The notes beneath the pieces are model-generated. The model saw only the letters and a list, made by a program, of their open reading frames with translations. It made no database searches and was not told the origin of the DNA. Source: Eonycteris spelaea (Eukaryota; Chordata; Mammalia; Chiroptera; Pteropodidae). Taken from it: a stretch of DNA of 64,000 nucleotides. This document shows, one piece after another, positions 48,198 through 61,949 of the stretch (positions are counted from its first letter, which is position 1; each line of letters starts with the position of its first letter). The position numbers and the translations under genes are program-made. The DNA lies in NCBI GenBank assembly GCA_003508835.1, contig PUFA01000182.1, forward strand, positions 2,232,001 to 2,296,000. The letters are read 5' to 3'.

Positions 48198-50329
48198 CTC
48201 GCGGCCGCGCTCCGGCTTCTCGCGGTCGGGTCGGTGGCCTCAGACCAAGACGCCACACCTGGGGCTGCGCGGGGCAGGTGCGCACAAACACCGTGGCCTC
48301 AGAGAGCGACGTAGCGCTCACGCCCACCCACGGGACCTCTGATTGGACGGATCTCGGAACTCCGGCTTCTTGATTGGACGGAGTCTCGGGCTCGCCCACG
48401 TCCGGAGGCATATGATTGGACAGTTCCCGAGACCCGCCCCTGGCACCCCTGATTGGACAACGATCGCGATTGTTCCCCACGCTCCGCCCCTGCTTCCTTG
48501 ATTGGACACTCTCCCAAGCCCCGCCCCATGCGTCCTGAATGACAGGCTGTCGGGACACTCGGGGCTGACCCCAGCCCAGAACATTGGCTCCAAGCAGAGC
48601 TCGCCCTAGCCGAACAGGCGGGCTTATGTCCGCAGCTCAGCATCCCCGCCCGCGTCCTCCCCTGGACTGGGAAATCCCGGTTCAGTTTCCCCCCAGAGCT
48701 CCCTCCGTGCTTTGTCGGGCCGTAAAGGAGGGTTTCGTGACCCCTGGGGTCAGAGGTCAGCCTAGGGCGAAGTCACTTCACGGTTGATCTGTGCCCTTAG
48801 TTAGGACACAGACATATCTCCAGGTGCATGGCAGGATCCGCCCGTTTCAACGTGTGACCTTTGAGACCGGGAGGTCTGCCCTCCATCCCATTCATCCTAG
48901 GGCTTGAGGTCAGCAGCCCTTTGGACTCTACGGGAAGTGGACCCTTCGCCCGCTGCGCGGGACTGCTCTAGCTCAGTTTCACGCGTGAGCTACTAGAATT
49001 CTCAGTGGACATTATACAGCAAGGCAATCTATCGGGTCAGGTGTTTAGTCTGTCCCCAGAGGATTCTGAAAATGAAAAGTCTCTGATATCACAAACTGTA
49101 CCTAATACCACTTAACTGTACACTTAAAAATGATTAAGATGGCAAACTATCTTAGGCGTATTTCACTACAATATAAAAAAGGTTTACTTTTTTACAAGGC
49201 TGTGTTATCTCTAAGGCAATTGAATTCCTACTTTAACTGATATAAAACAACAACAAAGTTTATATAAATTTGTGATAGATCTGAAAACTCAACACACTTA
49301 ATGGATGGGGGCCACAAGCCAGGGTCGCAGCTCCTCTAGAAGCTGGAAAAGGCAGGAGATGGTTCTCCCTGGAGTCTCGGAAAGGCCCCGCCCTGCCCCT
49401 CCTGGGTTTGAGGTTCTGACCTCCAGAACTATCATAGTAAATTGGTTGTTTTAATTCACTAAATGCGTGGTAATTTGTTACAGTGATAACAGGAAACTCG
49501 TACAGTGGGTCTGAATTAGAGAAACAGTAACTTAATAAGTGGCACAGATAACTCCTATCCCGCCCAGTCGCATCTTCCATGGGACAACTGTGAATGTTCC
49601 ACGTGCTCCTTCAGCACAACTGCTCCTGCTGCAGTGGGTCTCGGAGCAATCTGATGGTTTTCCAGGGATTAAAATCTTTGCATCTTTGTGCCTGAAATAG
49701 AGCACTTTTTAGATGATGATGTATGACTAAACATTTTATCCCAAACCAAAAGTATTCATTTGCAAAACACTAGAAGAGTTGATGTTTGCATTCCCATGAA
49801 GGCACATAGTAACGGTCACCACAACAGAGGAAGGGTGGGGGGCACTTTTAAACTATTATGAAACATTGCAATTATACAAAATACACAGGGAATAACATTT
49901 TGGAAGGCAGCTATGCTCACCACTATACACCAATGCGGGAATCACATTTTGAATGTTCGTCTATCTACTGCTAAGCTCTAGTAAATCCTATCGGTTCACC
50001 ATGTTCTGTCAGATGTCTTGAAAGAATGAAAACATTGCTGAGTTGAAATGCCTGTGTATCACCTCTGGGAAACTAGGCCCCTCCACCTCCCAGGAGACAC
50101 CACAATCACAAATCTGATGTTTTTTTATTGCCATGCCATACTTTTGGAACCATAAACCATATAGAACATTATTGTCCCTACATTCAGATTCCGTAAATAC
50201 GTCGTTATCCTATACATACTCTGTACTTCGACTCTTATCCTTCAAAACCTCCTCAATGTTGATAAATCACAATAGTTTAATATGTTTAATGTAATAAAAA
50301 AATGCCAAAAGAACTTAAAGCAGGAAGTA

Positions 50330-50500
50330 CAGCATAGGGAATGTAGTCAACATAATTGTAATAACTGTGTGCTGCCACGTGAGTACAGGACTAATCGAGG
50401 GACCACTTCATAAATTATGTCCTACTGCTATGCTGTACACTTGAAAGTGACATAAAATAATACTGGATGTCAACTGTAATTGAAATTTTTTAATGTAAAA
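50330..50500 (+). mobile_element. LINE-1 3-prime end
   Basis: GCATAGGGAATGTAGTCAAC, then ATGCTGTACACTTGAAAGTG and GATGTCAACTGTAATTG. This is the typical 3-prime UTR of mammalian L1. Confidence 0.65.
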
Positions 50501-51269
50501 AAATATTAAAAGCAGGAAATACACACTCCAAATTATCAGAAAGAAATACTCCCTCAACACAGACGATAGAGTATAAAATAAGGAAAGAAACTTCAAAGGT
50601 AAGAAAAATGGTATCAAGTATGCTATTAGAATTAAAGCCAATATTCATTACAGCAATAATTGGCATAAATGTATCTATTAAAAAGAAAAAAGATCCTAAA
50701 TGAAATTCATCTATGTGTTAAAAATCAGAAATACATGGGATTTAAGAAGTTGAAATTCAAAGGAGGGTGAAAAATCATACCAAAAATAAACAGATTTTAT
50801 TTGAAAAGCTGAGTCGGTGCTATTAATTAAAGCAAAGAGATCACTTCAAAATGATAAAGTGTAATTCATAATGAAGACCTATCATAAATTATTTACCCCA
50901 AATAAAACAAAAACAACAAAATTTAAAAAAAATAAAAATAAGAAAAAAAGAAGCAAAATAACAAAATGCTGAGGAAAATGAAACACAATAGCAATAGGAA
51001 ACTAACCTTAATTCTCTTGAGCTAATTATCTTTGAATCAGCAACACAAGACAATGGTGAGCAATGTTTCTCACTCTGTTACTAAAATAGAAGGAGCACTG
51101 GTGAAATCACCTGGTGTGTGCATTAAAAATACATATCACTGGCTCAGCTGTTGCTCATTAAATCTAAACCTCCCGACATGAAATCTGAGAGCACTGATTG
51201 ATTAATAAGACTGAAGTACCAGACAAGCCAGATCCCTAACCATAAAAGCAGAGAATGCAGCTGCTTCTC

Positions 51270-51500
51270 GAGATCTAGGAAATGCTTCTAAAACTCATCA
51301 CATAGTAAACCTCCATAAATTTCAAAGACTCACAGATGAGACATGTTCTCAGACCACAGCATAATAAAGGCAGAAATTTAATAAAAGAGTAAGGGTGAAG
51401 GGCATATGTGAAAATATTACAGTTAACATCACACTCTATGGTGAAAGACTGAATGTTTCTCTAAGGCCAGGAACAAATCAAGAAAATCTGTTCTCAGTGC
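51270..51500 (+). mobile_element. LINE-1 ORF2 fragment
   Basis: AACATCACACTCTATGGTGA, then AAGACTGAATG and AAGGCCAGGAACAAATCAAG, resemble the L1 reverse-transcriptase region. It is short and broken. Confidence 0.5.
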
Positions 51501-52558
51501 TCCCATCCAACATGGTATGGGAGGAGCACCCAGTGCAATAAGAAAATTTGTTTTCCACAGAGCAGGGAATGCATATTTAAACACCCAGAAGTTTGAAAAA
51601 TATATCCTCCCTCAAAATACTTTTGATTCAGAGAAATCCAAACAAAATGGTAAATATTTCTTTTAATAATCATGAAACCACATGTAAAAACAGAGCTAAA
51701 CTGAAGCTCTCCTCTGGTGAAATTCCCTATCTCAAGTGCTCCAATGATTCGCATCTCAACTTAAATCCAGACCCTCAGAAAGGCCGTATCTTAGGTTGGT
51801 GCCTCTCTCTTATCTCTTACAGCAGCATCCTGTTTCTGTGCCAAAGAATCTACCAAAATTGGTAAAGATTTAAAGTATTGGTTACTTGTTTAACATCGGT
51901 CCCTGCCCCTCACTCCATCATGGATCTGGCTACATAACATGCCAGGCTTGCTGCAAAATGAAAATATAGGGGAGACCGTCTGTTCAAAATTATTAATAAT
52001 ATTGAAATGGATACAGCAGAGTATTAAACCAATGGCAGGACCTTTTGGAGAGCAGAGTCTTGGTGACCAACAGATCATATGTCCATGAAGCCATGCTGTT
52101 TCCTCACCACCGGCATACATGTCTGTCTTGTCCACAGCCACAGCACCACAGAGAGTCCAGGTTCTCTATAAATACTTGTAGAGAGAAAGGAGCAATCAAG
52201 GCTGAAAAACAGAGCACACTCTAAGTAAAATATTGAGATAGATGATCGAAAAGAAAATATTGACACCTGAAACAAAAAGTGGAAAGAATATCTTTTGATT
52301 CAACAACTCAATGAATGGGACCACTCTTAGCAAAATCCCATTCAATATTAGTGTTCCATCTACCCATCTTTTCCAAGAGGCTGGAGCTCATTGGGAAACT
52401 TGCCCTGTTAAAAGGCCCCTTCCCAGATCTTCCCTTCAGTGCTTTCTTCAAGAATGTGGCATAAGCCTGCTTCTTTTCAAGTAGGACATCAGCGGAGCAC
52501 CGTCTAACCACTCTCATTGGTAGAGTGCTGAGAGTACTTTCCAGGACAGCGAGCAGCT

Positions 52559-53732
<1,174 letters not shown>

Positions 53733-54268
53733 CTGAAATAAATTGACGGAGAAAAAAAAATGAATAAAATTTCTAACTTAAGAATGGTGGGACAGAAGTA
53801 CTTCACACAGATAAAAGGACCATGTGGATTCATGTTCAATTACCAATTTTAAACACAGAGAAGGATGAGAAAATGAGACGGATCATTAAGCCAGTGTGCT
53901 GAGGATAGGATGCAGAGTAAAAAATTTGACGATGATGAAAAACAGAGAAATGTAAATGTAGAAGGAACTGTTCTTTGAAGAAGGGAGAATAAGAATGGCA
54001 GAGGGAGAATTATCAAGAAAGGAGGAAAGAAAGATAGAACTAGAAACAGGTACAATGAGTTCAAGAAGGGAATGGGAAGCATCCCTCTTCTCTGCACCCA
54101 AAGACAGGTAGGAGAAGGCTGCTGGGGAACGCACTGAAGGCATCCAAGAAGGTGCCACCAAGGGCCTGAGCCTGCTCCTTTTACGATTAGAGCCTCTGCG
54201 GAGAGATCGTTGGCTTAGTCCCCAAGATGCTGCCCCACCCCAATGGCTCGCATCTGCCTGGTTCTCAC

Positions 54269-54364
54269 CTGGACAGGAGGCTTGGGGAATTCCTTTCGCG
54301 CCCATCGTCATGGCTGCTCCTTGCTCTAGGTGGAAAGACACCACTCCCTGAAGGAGTGAACACC
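54269..54364 (-). pseudogene. ZNF554: ZNF554-like exon 3 (intact, part of pseudogene)
   Basis: A 96-bp exon with acceptor TGCGGACAG|GG and donor TGTCCAG|GTGAGA. It encodes CSLLQGVVSFHLEQGAAM then GAKGIPQASCP. Human ZNF554 has an equivalent HLEQ ... GTPQASC segment. Phase fits both neighbours. Confidence 0.8.
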
Positions 54365-54579
54365 CTGTCCGCAGGGAAAGGCTGCTGTCTTGAGAGGTGT
54401 GTGCTGGAGGACACGTACCATCCTCAAGAACCGTATCAGTACGTTGGTCCTTCGAGGCTTCTGAAAGGACAAGGGTATGCTGACCAAGCTAAAGGTTTTA
54501 GTTTCCTAATTAAAAACTGGTGGATCTTACGTTTCCCCAAAGACAACAAACGAGTGGCCAACGTGCCCATGAAAAGATG

Positions 54580-55330
54580 TGCTCCATCGCTAGTCACGAG
54601 GGAAAAGCACAATGAGACACCATCTCTCACCTAGGAGGACGGCTACAACTTTTTAAACGAGAAAAAAAAATACAGAAAATGAGTATTGGAAAGGTTGTGG
54701 AGAAGCTGGAACCCCCATAATTTGCTGGTGGGAACGTGAGATGGGGCAGCCTCTGTGGAAAAGAGTCTGGAGTTTCCTCAAAAAGCTAGAGCGTCGCTAT
54801 GTGACTCAGCAATTCCGCTCCCGGGTATGGACCCAAAAGAAGCCAAAGCAGGGACTCGAAGACATGTGTGCGCACTGGGTCCACAGCTGCAGGACTCGCG
54901 GGCGTCAAAAGGTAGAAGCACCCAAGTGCCCACCGACAGATGGGCGGAAGGACACGAGGCCCGCCCACGCGAAGGATGTCATGAGCCACAGGAAGGGCCT
55001 TCTGACTCTGCTGCAGCATGGCAGCGTCTACGTGCTCCGTGTCATAAGCCAGACGCGAAAGGACAAAAACCGTGTGACTCCACTCGTAGGAAGGCCCCCG
55101 AGGAGTCAGAGTCATAGAAACAGGAAATAGACGGTGGTGAGGGGGACTGGGGGAGGGGAGGGGAGTGAGTGGTTAATGGGGACAGAGTTCCAGTTTGGGA
55201 AAATGAGGAAGTTCTGGAGACGGAAAGTTCTGGTGGGAATGGGTGCCTGACAATGTCAATGTACTGAAGGCCACTGGACTGTGCACTTAAAAATGGTTCA
55301 GGCAAATTCTATGTTATGTATCTTTTGCCA
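54580..55330 (+). mobile_element. LINE-1 3-prime region
   Basis: ORF2 C-terminal and 3-prime UTR phrases in plus orientation: GGAGAAGCTGGAACCCCCAT, TTTGCTGGTGGGAACGTGAG, GGGTATGGACCCAAAAGAAG, CACTTAAAAATGGTTCAGGC. It lies in an intron of the ZNF554 relic. Diverged, with no ORF of note. Confidence 0.7.
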
Positions 55331-55723
55331 CACGCACACAAAAGACTTAATTTAGCTCTTTGCCTGGGCAGAAGAAGTACAAACGCCTGACTCTGTACCC
55401 AAGAGGAACCAGGGACGTGCCCTACGCCTGAGCATAGACGCGCCTCGGCGCCGGCTCCCGCTCCCCAACGCAGGCCCTCGCTGACGCCGTCTCGTCCAAC
55501 GCCTCTCTGTTATGACGCTGACGAGATGCTGTAGGAACTTAACTCTTTTTATATCAATTAGCCTGTGAGGAGACAGCTTTTGCTGTACGTCGTTTTCCCA
55601 CAGTTCTAGAACCTATCGATGATGTTAAGTGAGGACTTTCTGTACCGAAGAAATCAGCTTCTTTGTTGTACTGGAGAAACCAGCAGACTGGGAACCCCCC
55701 GCGGGCAGAACGGTGGATTCTTA

Positions 55724-55939
<216 letters not shown>

Positions 55940-56781
55940 CTAGAAGATCATGTCGGTTCTGCTCAGGAAAGGTCACCCCCCACCCACGTCCATAGAGGTG
56001 GATAAGGATGGTGGCACCGGGGAGTCACATGGAGCTGGGGGCGAAGCCTGGAAGTTGTACTCTGCTGGCACCTTGTGGGTCCTTGTCTGTGGCTTCCCGT
56101 CACGGGTTCACACCGACCCTGGGCCCGCTGTCCGCGCAGCACACAGGTCTGATGGGAAACCATTCGCCATCAGACTGGTGATTCTCGCTTCTAAGCCTAT
56201 GAACATGACAGGCCCCCTCGAGGCCCACGCCCTGCTTGTTCTAAGAGCGTGCAGACCCGTGGCCCTGCCACGCTCGGCTGGGGGCGGCAGGCACTTTCGT
56301 GACCTTCCCAGGGCACGGACTCCTCGCCTGTGCAGTGCACAGAGACGCCAGAACCGCTCCGACCTCATGGGGTGGCAGCGACTTGTGTCGGTCAGGCGTC
56401 CGCTACTCGCGAAGGCAGACACCCAGCAACCCTGCGCGACCTCAGGCACCCTCACCCCCAACCCAGGGGGCTGGGGATAGGCGCTCATGCAGGCATGATC
56501 TGGGGCTGCCCATTCCAAGGCACAGATGGAGCAAGAAGTGGGCTTTGCGACCCTGCCTCGCGGGATTGGCCTGAGCACCGTTCAGGAAAAGGAGGGACCA
56601 AGGGGTGCGCCGTGACCCGCGTTTGGGCTCCCGTGGCTCCCGTGGCTGGAGCCAGAGGCTGGGCTGCTGCCTGTGGCGAGCAGGACGAGTTACCCATGGA
56701 TCTGAAGACGAGAGCCCCCGCTCCAGCGAAGTGGGAGTGCCGGACCCCTGGCTGGTCTTGGCCATTAAAAAAGAAGCACAA

Positions 56782-56843
56782 GTCCACGGCCACGCCACCC
56801 TGAACACGCCCCATGCAGTCTGATCTCGAAGCTAAGCAGGGTC

Positions 56844-56875
<32 letters not shown>

Positions 56876-57054
56876 CGGGAAGACCGGGTGCTGTAGGCGC
56901 TAAAAAATAAAAAAATAAGGGTTTGTAAGCTGACAAGGTCTATGCAATCTGTGAGGTCAACCAAGGGCTGCCTTGCCTTAAAAAAAAAAAAAAAAAGTAA
57001 AATAAAATAAAAAATAAAATAAATAAATAAAAAAATTAAATTCAATTAATATAA
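56782..57054 (+). mobile_element. 5S rRNA-derived SINE
   Basis: The head 56782-56901 is a near full-length 5S rRNA copy (120 nt) with box A (AAGCTAAGCAGGGTCG) and box C (TGGATGGGAGACCACC) preserved. It is followed by an A/T linker, a body of about 60 nt (GTTTGTAAGCTGACAAGGTC ... GGGCTGCCTTGCC) and a long A-rich tail. AAGCACA occurs just before the head (56774-56780) and just after the tail (57055-57061), a target-site duplication. 5S-derived SINEs with A-tails (MEG-RS and MEG-RL) are described in fruit bats. A plain 5S pseudogene would not explain the 60-nt body. Confidence 0.75.
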
Positions 57055-57061
57055 AGCACAG

Positions 57062-58230
57062 TGCACAGTGTTTTCTCTCCTCTCGCTGGGAGAAAGCGCT
57101 CGAACGTTCCCACAGGTGGGCCTTGAAGGGGACCAGAAATATCCAACAGTTTGCTGCTCGTTCCCCCGCGGGAGGAGAAAAGGGTAAGTTGGCTCCCAGC
57201 GAGGCTGCGCATTCGATGGAGCAGAAAACAAGCAGCCTGTCTCCCGGGGCCTCTGCGGCCTCAGGCCTCGCTCCCCGCCCCCCACCCGCAGCTGGTGTTG
57301 TCCCGGGCCCCAGGTCAGCCCTGTGACAGCTGAGCGCACGCGCTGCTTCGAGTAATGTGAAAGCAAATAAAAAGGAAAAAATTTTTAATGGTTTTGTATT
57401 TTGTGGCTATTACACAGGATGGATAGTAACAATTACTATGAAATAGAAGGGTTTAGATTTATTAAATATAACAATGTCTGTATTATTACATTTATAATAT
57501 AACCCTTGTAAAAACAAGAACATGTATTATTTCCTAATAGTGAGAGCATCCCATTTGGGGGAAAAAAGTGTCAGAGAGACACGGTCTCTTTGCTCTTTGT
57601 GGCCCGGTGGCCAGGTTAAAATGCAAACTCTCTACATATTCAAACAAAACCAGTGTCCATCACTCATGATGTTCACTACTGGGGCCCCAGACAACAACAT
57701 GAAAAGAGTCTCCAGAGGAGACGTGCGTGTGAAGTTTGAGAGACAGATCGGAGCTGTGATGGGCTCCCGTGAACTCAGCTGTGGGGCATGGAGAGGCGGG
57801 GGCTCCCTGTGCCTGTGGCAGAGGGTCCACGTGGGTCCTGCGACCGACGAGAACCGCTCTGCAGCACCTGCCGGCCGCGGGCGGTCTGGGACCCTGCACC
57901 CAGGGCCTCACGGCCTGGCTGGCCTGACAGCGGGTACGGGGGGACGACGGGACCTTGGGCTGGGAGACAGTGCAGATCTAAGACACCTCTCTGCGGGGCC
58001 CCGACTATGACAAAGTCAGGGTGCCGGCTGAGCCGTGTGGGTCACTGACAGATGTCCACCGGGAAGGGCTTGTTCCAGAGGGGACCAAGGGAACGCAGCT
58101 GTTGGTCAGCTCCGGGTTTCCGGTGCAGAGACCGGTTGCGTCCCTGGACTGTCTCCACGGCCTGACAGGTCTGCTGTCCCAACTGACAGATGCTGCTCCC
58201 CTCCCCTCCTCCTGACAGACACACCGCAGT
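57062..58230. other. Intronic, no gene recognised
   Basis: ZNF554 intron sequence with GC-rich patches (57.1-57.35 kb, 57.75-58.2 kb). Overlapping open frames without motifs are judged chance. Confidence 0.45.
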
Positions 58231-58630
58231 AAGGCACTTTCACTGTTAAACGCAGCTGTCCCCAGCCTTCAAAAGGCTTATCCAGCCTTAAAAAGGACAG
58301 ACATCCTGACACCTGCTATGATGTGATAAACAGAGACATAAGCCAGACATGATAGGTCAAGTCCTGTGTGACCCCACTCACGGGAGGTCCCCAGATTCAG
58401 GAGCCAGTTTCAGAGACAAAGAGTAGATGGTGGGGCCAGGGCCTGGGGGAGGGGACGGGAGGGGAGTGAGTGTGTAACGGGGACGGAGTGTCAGTCTGGG
58501 ACAAAGAGAACGTCCTGGAGGTGGACGGTGGGGACACCGGACGACATCTGAGTGTGCCTAAGGTCACTAAGCTGGACACTTAACAATGGTTAAGATGGTG
58601 AATTTCGTGTGGATTTTACCACAGTTTAAA
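58230..58630 (+). mobile_element. LINE-1 3-prime fragment
   Basis: GACATCCTGACACCTGCTAT, GACATAAGCCAGACATGATA and ACAATGGTTAAGATGGTGAA are L1M-type 3-prime phrases. Same class as 54.6-55.3 kb. Confidence 0.6.
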
Positions 58631-58880
58631 AAAATTCTTAAAAGGGTGGTGCTTTCCCTGCGCCCCCTGCCCCGTGGGAAGGCGCCAGGCCTGGGAGGCA
58701 GCCCCGCCGCGGGGAAGGGCTGCTGGGTCTGGCGCAGGGTCCAAGCAGCATGACGCCCATGGGAAGTCCCCCTCCGCGTCCCACACAGCGAGGGGACCCA
58801 CTTCCCCATCAGGGGCCGCGTGTCTGCGGGTTCCCTCCAAGGCAGCGGGCGCCTCGCAGGCAGGAGCAGGGCCCACTCAC

Positions 58881-58947
58881 CTGACGCGCCTGGGCCCAGG
58901 GCGGCGGGCGGCCAGCAGCCATCTCTCCTCTCCAGAAAATGCAGCTC
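58881..58947 (-). pseudogene. ZNF554: ZNF554-like exon 2 with start codon (part of pseudogene)
   Basis: The acceptor CTGCCCTCCCAG precedes 58947, the ATG is at 58922-58920, and CAG|GTGAGT follows 58881. It encodes MAAGRPPPWAQARQ, matching the human ZNF554 N-terminus pattern MAAG...W.Q directly joined to E.VTF. The frame into the KRAB exon is kept. Confidence 0.82.
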
Positions 58948-60059
58948 CTGGGAGGGCAGAGCTGTGCGGGGAGAAAGGCATGGTCATGGAGAGGACCGGA
59001 CCCACGCCTGTCCCCGGGCCCCAGAACCTGCATCGCCCTCCGTGCGGTCGAAATCCACACGTTCGCTTCTGAGTCCCCAAAAGCTCGACTAACAGCCCGC
59101 TGTCGGGCCGGAGGCCTCGCCGATCGCATCACGGTGCATGAACACATATTTCGTGTTGTCGCCACCCCCTGCCCCCGTGCTCAGAGCTGGGCCCAGACCC
59201 ACGCTCAGCTTTCTCAGCCCGCAACAGGAGCTCCCGGTTGGAGCCTGTTTCCACCGCTGATGGCTGTCACCTCTGGTTTTCGGACAGAAGCCCAAGGTGG
59301 CCCTGCTTCGTCCTCGGGCAGCTCCGGGCCTGCCGTTGGTGTCCGGAAACCCTTCGCCCCGCCTTCCTCCGGGCAGCTGACTTAAGCCCCCTGCCCCTTG
59401 GCGAGGGCTGACTCGGCGACTGGCTTCCGCGGAGAAGGGGAGACAGAGACTGCGAGCGGGGACTCCTGGCGGGCCCCTCCTTCACCAGCGATGCTGTGAG
59501 GGCAGCAGGTGTCCCCTGGTACGACACGAGGACAACGCCCCACATCTGGGGCTTCTTCTCCAGCACCTAGAACCCCGGGGTAACCCTAAGAAAACGTCAG
59601 AGTCAAGCTGAGGGGCATTCTACAAAATCCCCGACTGCCATGAAGACAGAGAGACTCTCCTGGGGGAGGGGCCGAGGACAAGGGAGGACTGAATGTCACC
59701 TGGGTCCCAGATGGGGTCCTCGACCAGAAAGAGGACGTGAACAGAAAGTCTGGTGAAATCTGAATAAAATTCACATTCTGGCCAATGCCACGGGACCCGT
59801 GTTAATGTCATAGTTGCTCTTCTGGTTTTTGGTTGTTCCTCGTGGTTAGAATGCACATGGTGAGATCTGTCCTTACAGCAAGCCGTGAGTGTCCGGGTCA
59901 TTACTGCTGGCTGTGGTGCGACACTGGCCAGCAGGTCTCCAGGGCTTACTCGTCTCTCTTGACTGACACGTTAAGCCTGTTGATTGACAGCTCCCCCCAC
60001 CCCGCTCCCCAGCCCCTGGTAACTACCATTCCAGTTCACGTTCCACGATATTAACACTG

Positions 60060-60720
60060 GGAAATGTGAAAGCTAACAGATGGCCAGTAGACTTATGAAA
60101 AGACATTCAACATCACTAAACACCAGAGAAACGCAAATCGAAACCACAGTGAGATCTCACTTCACGCCTGTCAGAACAGCCATCGTCAATACATCAACAA
60201 ACGACACGTGCTGGCGAAGACGAGAAAAGGGAGCCCTCGTGCACTGCTGGCGGGACTGCGAATGGGGGCCGCCGCTATGAAAAGCCGTCTGGAGGTGCCT
60301 CGGAAAATTAAAAACGGAACTGCCACATGATCTAGTATTCAGCCGAAGAAATCCAGAAACACTGATTTGAAAAGACACATGCACCTCTGTGTGCACCGCG
60401 GCGTCGCTAGGAATAGCCAAGATACGGAAGCAACCTGGGTGCCCGGGAATTGGCGACTGGATAAAGAAGTGGTACATACACACAGCGGACTATCACTCAG
60501 CCGTAACAAGAAGGACATCTTGCCATCTGTGACACTGATAAACCTAGAGAGTATTGTGCTCAGTGAAATAAGGCAGATAAAGGCAAATGCCATATGATTT
60601 CACTTATATGTGGAATCTAAAAAAAAAACAAAAAGGAATAAACAAAACAGAAACAGATCCATCGATACAGAGAACAAGCTGATGGGTGCTCAAGGGGAAG
60701 GGATGGACATTTTTTTAAGT
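60060..60720 (+). mobile_element. LINE-1 ORF2 end and 3-prime UTR
   Basis: Clear L1 text: AACATCACTAAACACCAGAG, GAATAGCCAAGATACGGAAG, CAACCTGGGTGCCCGGGAAT, GACTGGATAAAGAAGTGGTA and TTTCACTTATATGTGGAATC. CpG-type mutations are frequent and no full ORF remains. Confidence 0.8.
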
Positions 60721-60869
60721 TAACATTTGAAGATGCATTCACAATGGGGTGCCGACACCCCTAAGGTGCTGTGAATGGATTCTTAGAGAGGGCAAGAGGA
60801 AAATATAACTTCTTTTTCTGTATAAAGGACCGATGTATACACAGCACAGAAGTTGACATACAGTATTTG

Positions 60870-61180
60870 TCGTGATAGGCTAAACCGTGTCCCCCTAATG
60901 CACGTGTTGATGCCCTGAGCCCAGGAGCTCCGAATGTGGCTGCTTGGAGAGGGGATCTGTAAAGAAGTCATTGAGGTAACATGGGACCTAATCTGATATG
61001 ACTGGTGTCCTTACAAGCTGACATAAGGACACAGACGGACGACCACGTGAGGACGTGGGGAGAAAGTGAACGTCTACACACCAAGGACAGAGGCCTCAGA
61101 GGGACCAGGCCTGGATCACCGATTCCTGGCCGCCCCAGGAAACCATAGAAACACCAAAGGCAGGCAGCCAGGCGGCGCCT
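60870..61180 (+). mobile_element. LTR-type repeat
   Basis: GATAGGCTAAACCGTGTCCC, then AATCTGATATGACTGGTGTC and TTACAAGCTGACATAAGGAC resemble a widespread mammalian LTR-type repeat. Subfamily not assigned. Confidence 0.45.
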
Positions 61181-61949
61181 CGCCCTAGCCTGCTCTCAAG
61201 GGGTTTCACACCCGGATCTCCGAAGCTGGGGGGCAGGGGTACAACCTTGCTCCCCACACTGCGTGGGACGCCCTCTTTGCTCTTGGAGCTTTAAATGCAG
61301 CCCTGTCAATGGGTCCAGGCCCTCCAGCACCTTCCCACCATTTACAGACCAACTGCCCCCCACGCCCGGGACCTCATGGGACTCTCCTCCCTAGTGACTG
61401 ATGTCAGCAGCCCCCTCATCCAGGCAGGCCTGTGGCATCTGGCTCACCATCTTCCCTTTCAATGTTCAAACCACCCAAACTCATCCTTCCTCCACAAGAA
61501 AGGCCTGATAAGCATGCCCCGCGGGGAAGGGGAGGGTGGGTGAGCTGCCGTCGGTCCACTGCGTCCTGAGTCTGGCATTAACGGAGCGCGCCCTAAATCT
61601 CACCGGAATCAATGCCAAGGCCTAAGGCAGGGTCCCTGTGGCACTGAGGACATCAGGGCCCGGTCGTTCTCTGTGGGGACAGTCCTGGACACCATGGGGT
61701 GTTGAGCAGCATCCCTGGCCCCGTCCAGGCCACCCCCCCAGTGGTGAGGACCACAGATGTGTCCAGACACCGCCCAGGCTTCCCTGGGGGGAGGATCGCC
61801 CCGCCTGCGGACCCCTGGCCTCGCCCAAGGGGCTGAGTGAATCTCTCTTGAGAAGTCTGGGCGTCCCCCGCCCTGCCTCACAGCGAAGGGCTTCCCCCCA
61901 GTTCCCTTTAACGTTCGGCCTCCATGAGCGTGGTTCACGTCGCAACAGC

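Larger units (their letters stand above)
48600..52558. other. Intergenic between ZNF555-like promoter and ZNF554 relic
   Basis: LINE and LTR debris with no gene. L1 3-prime tails are noted at about 49,060-49,190, 50,330-50,500 and 51,270-51,500. An LTR-type end (CTGACCTCCAGAACTATCAT) is at 49,420. The rest is AT-rich unique sequence. Confidence 0.45.

Noticed and set aside
56782..56901. Functional 5S rRNA gene
   Set aside because: The 5-prime third differs from mammalian 5S at several sites, and an A-tail and target duplication mark it as retroposed.
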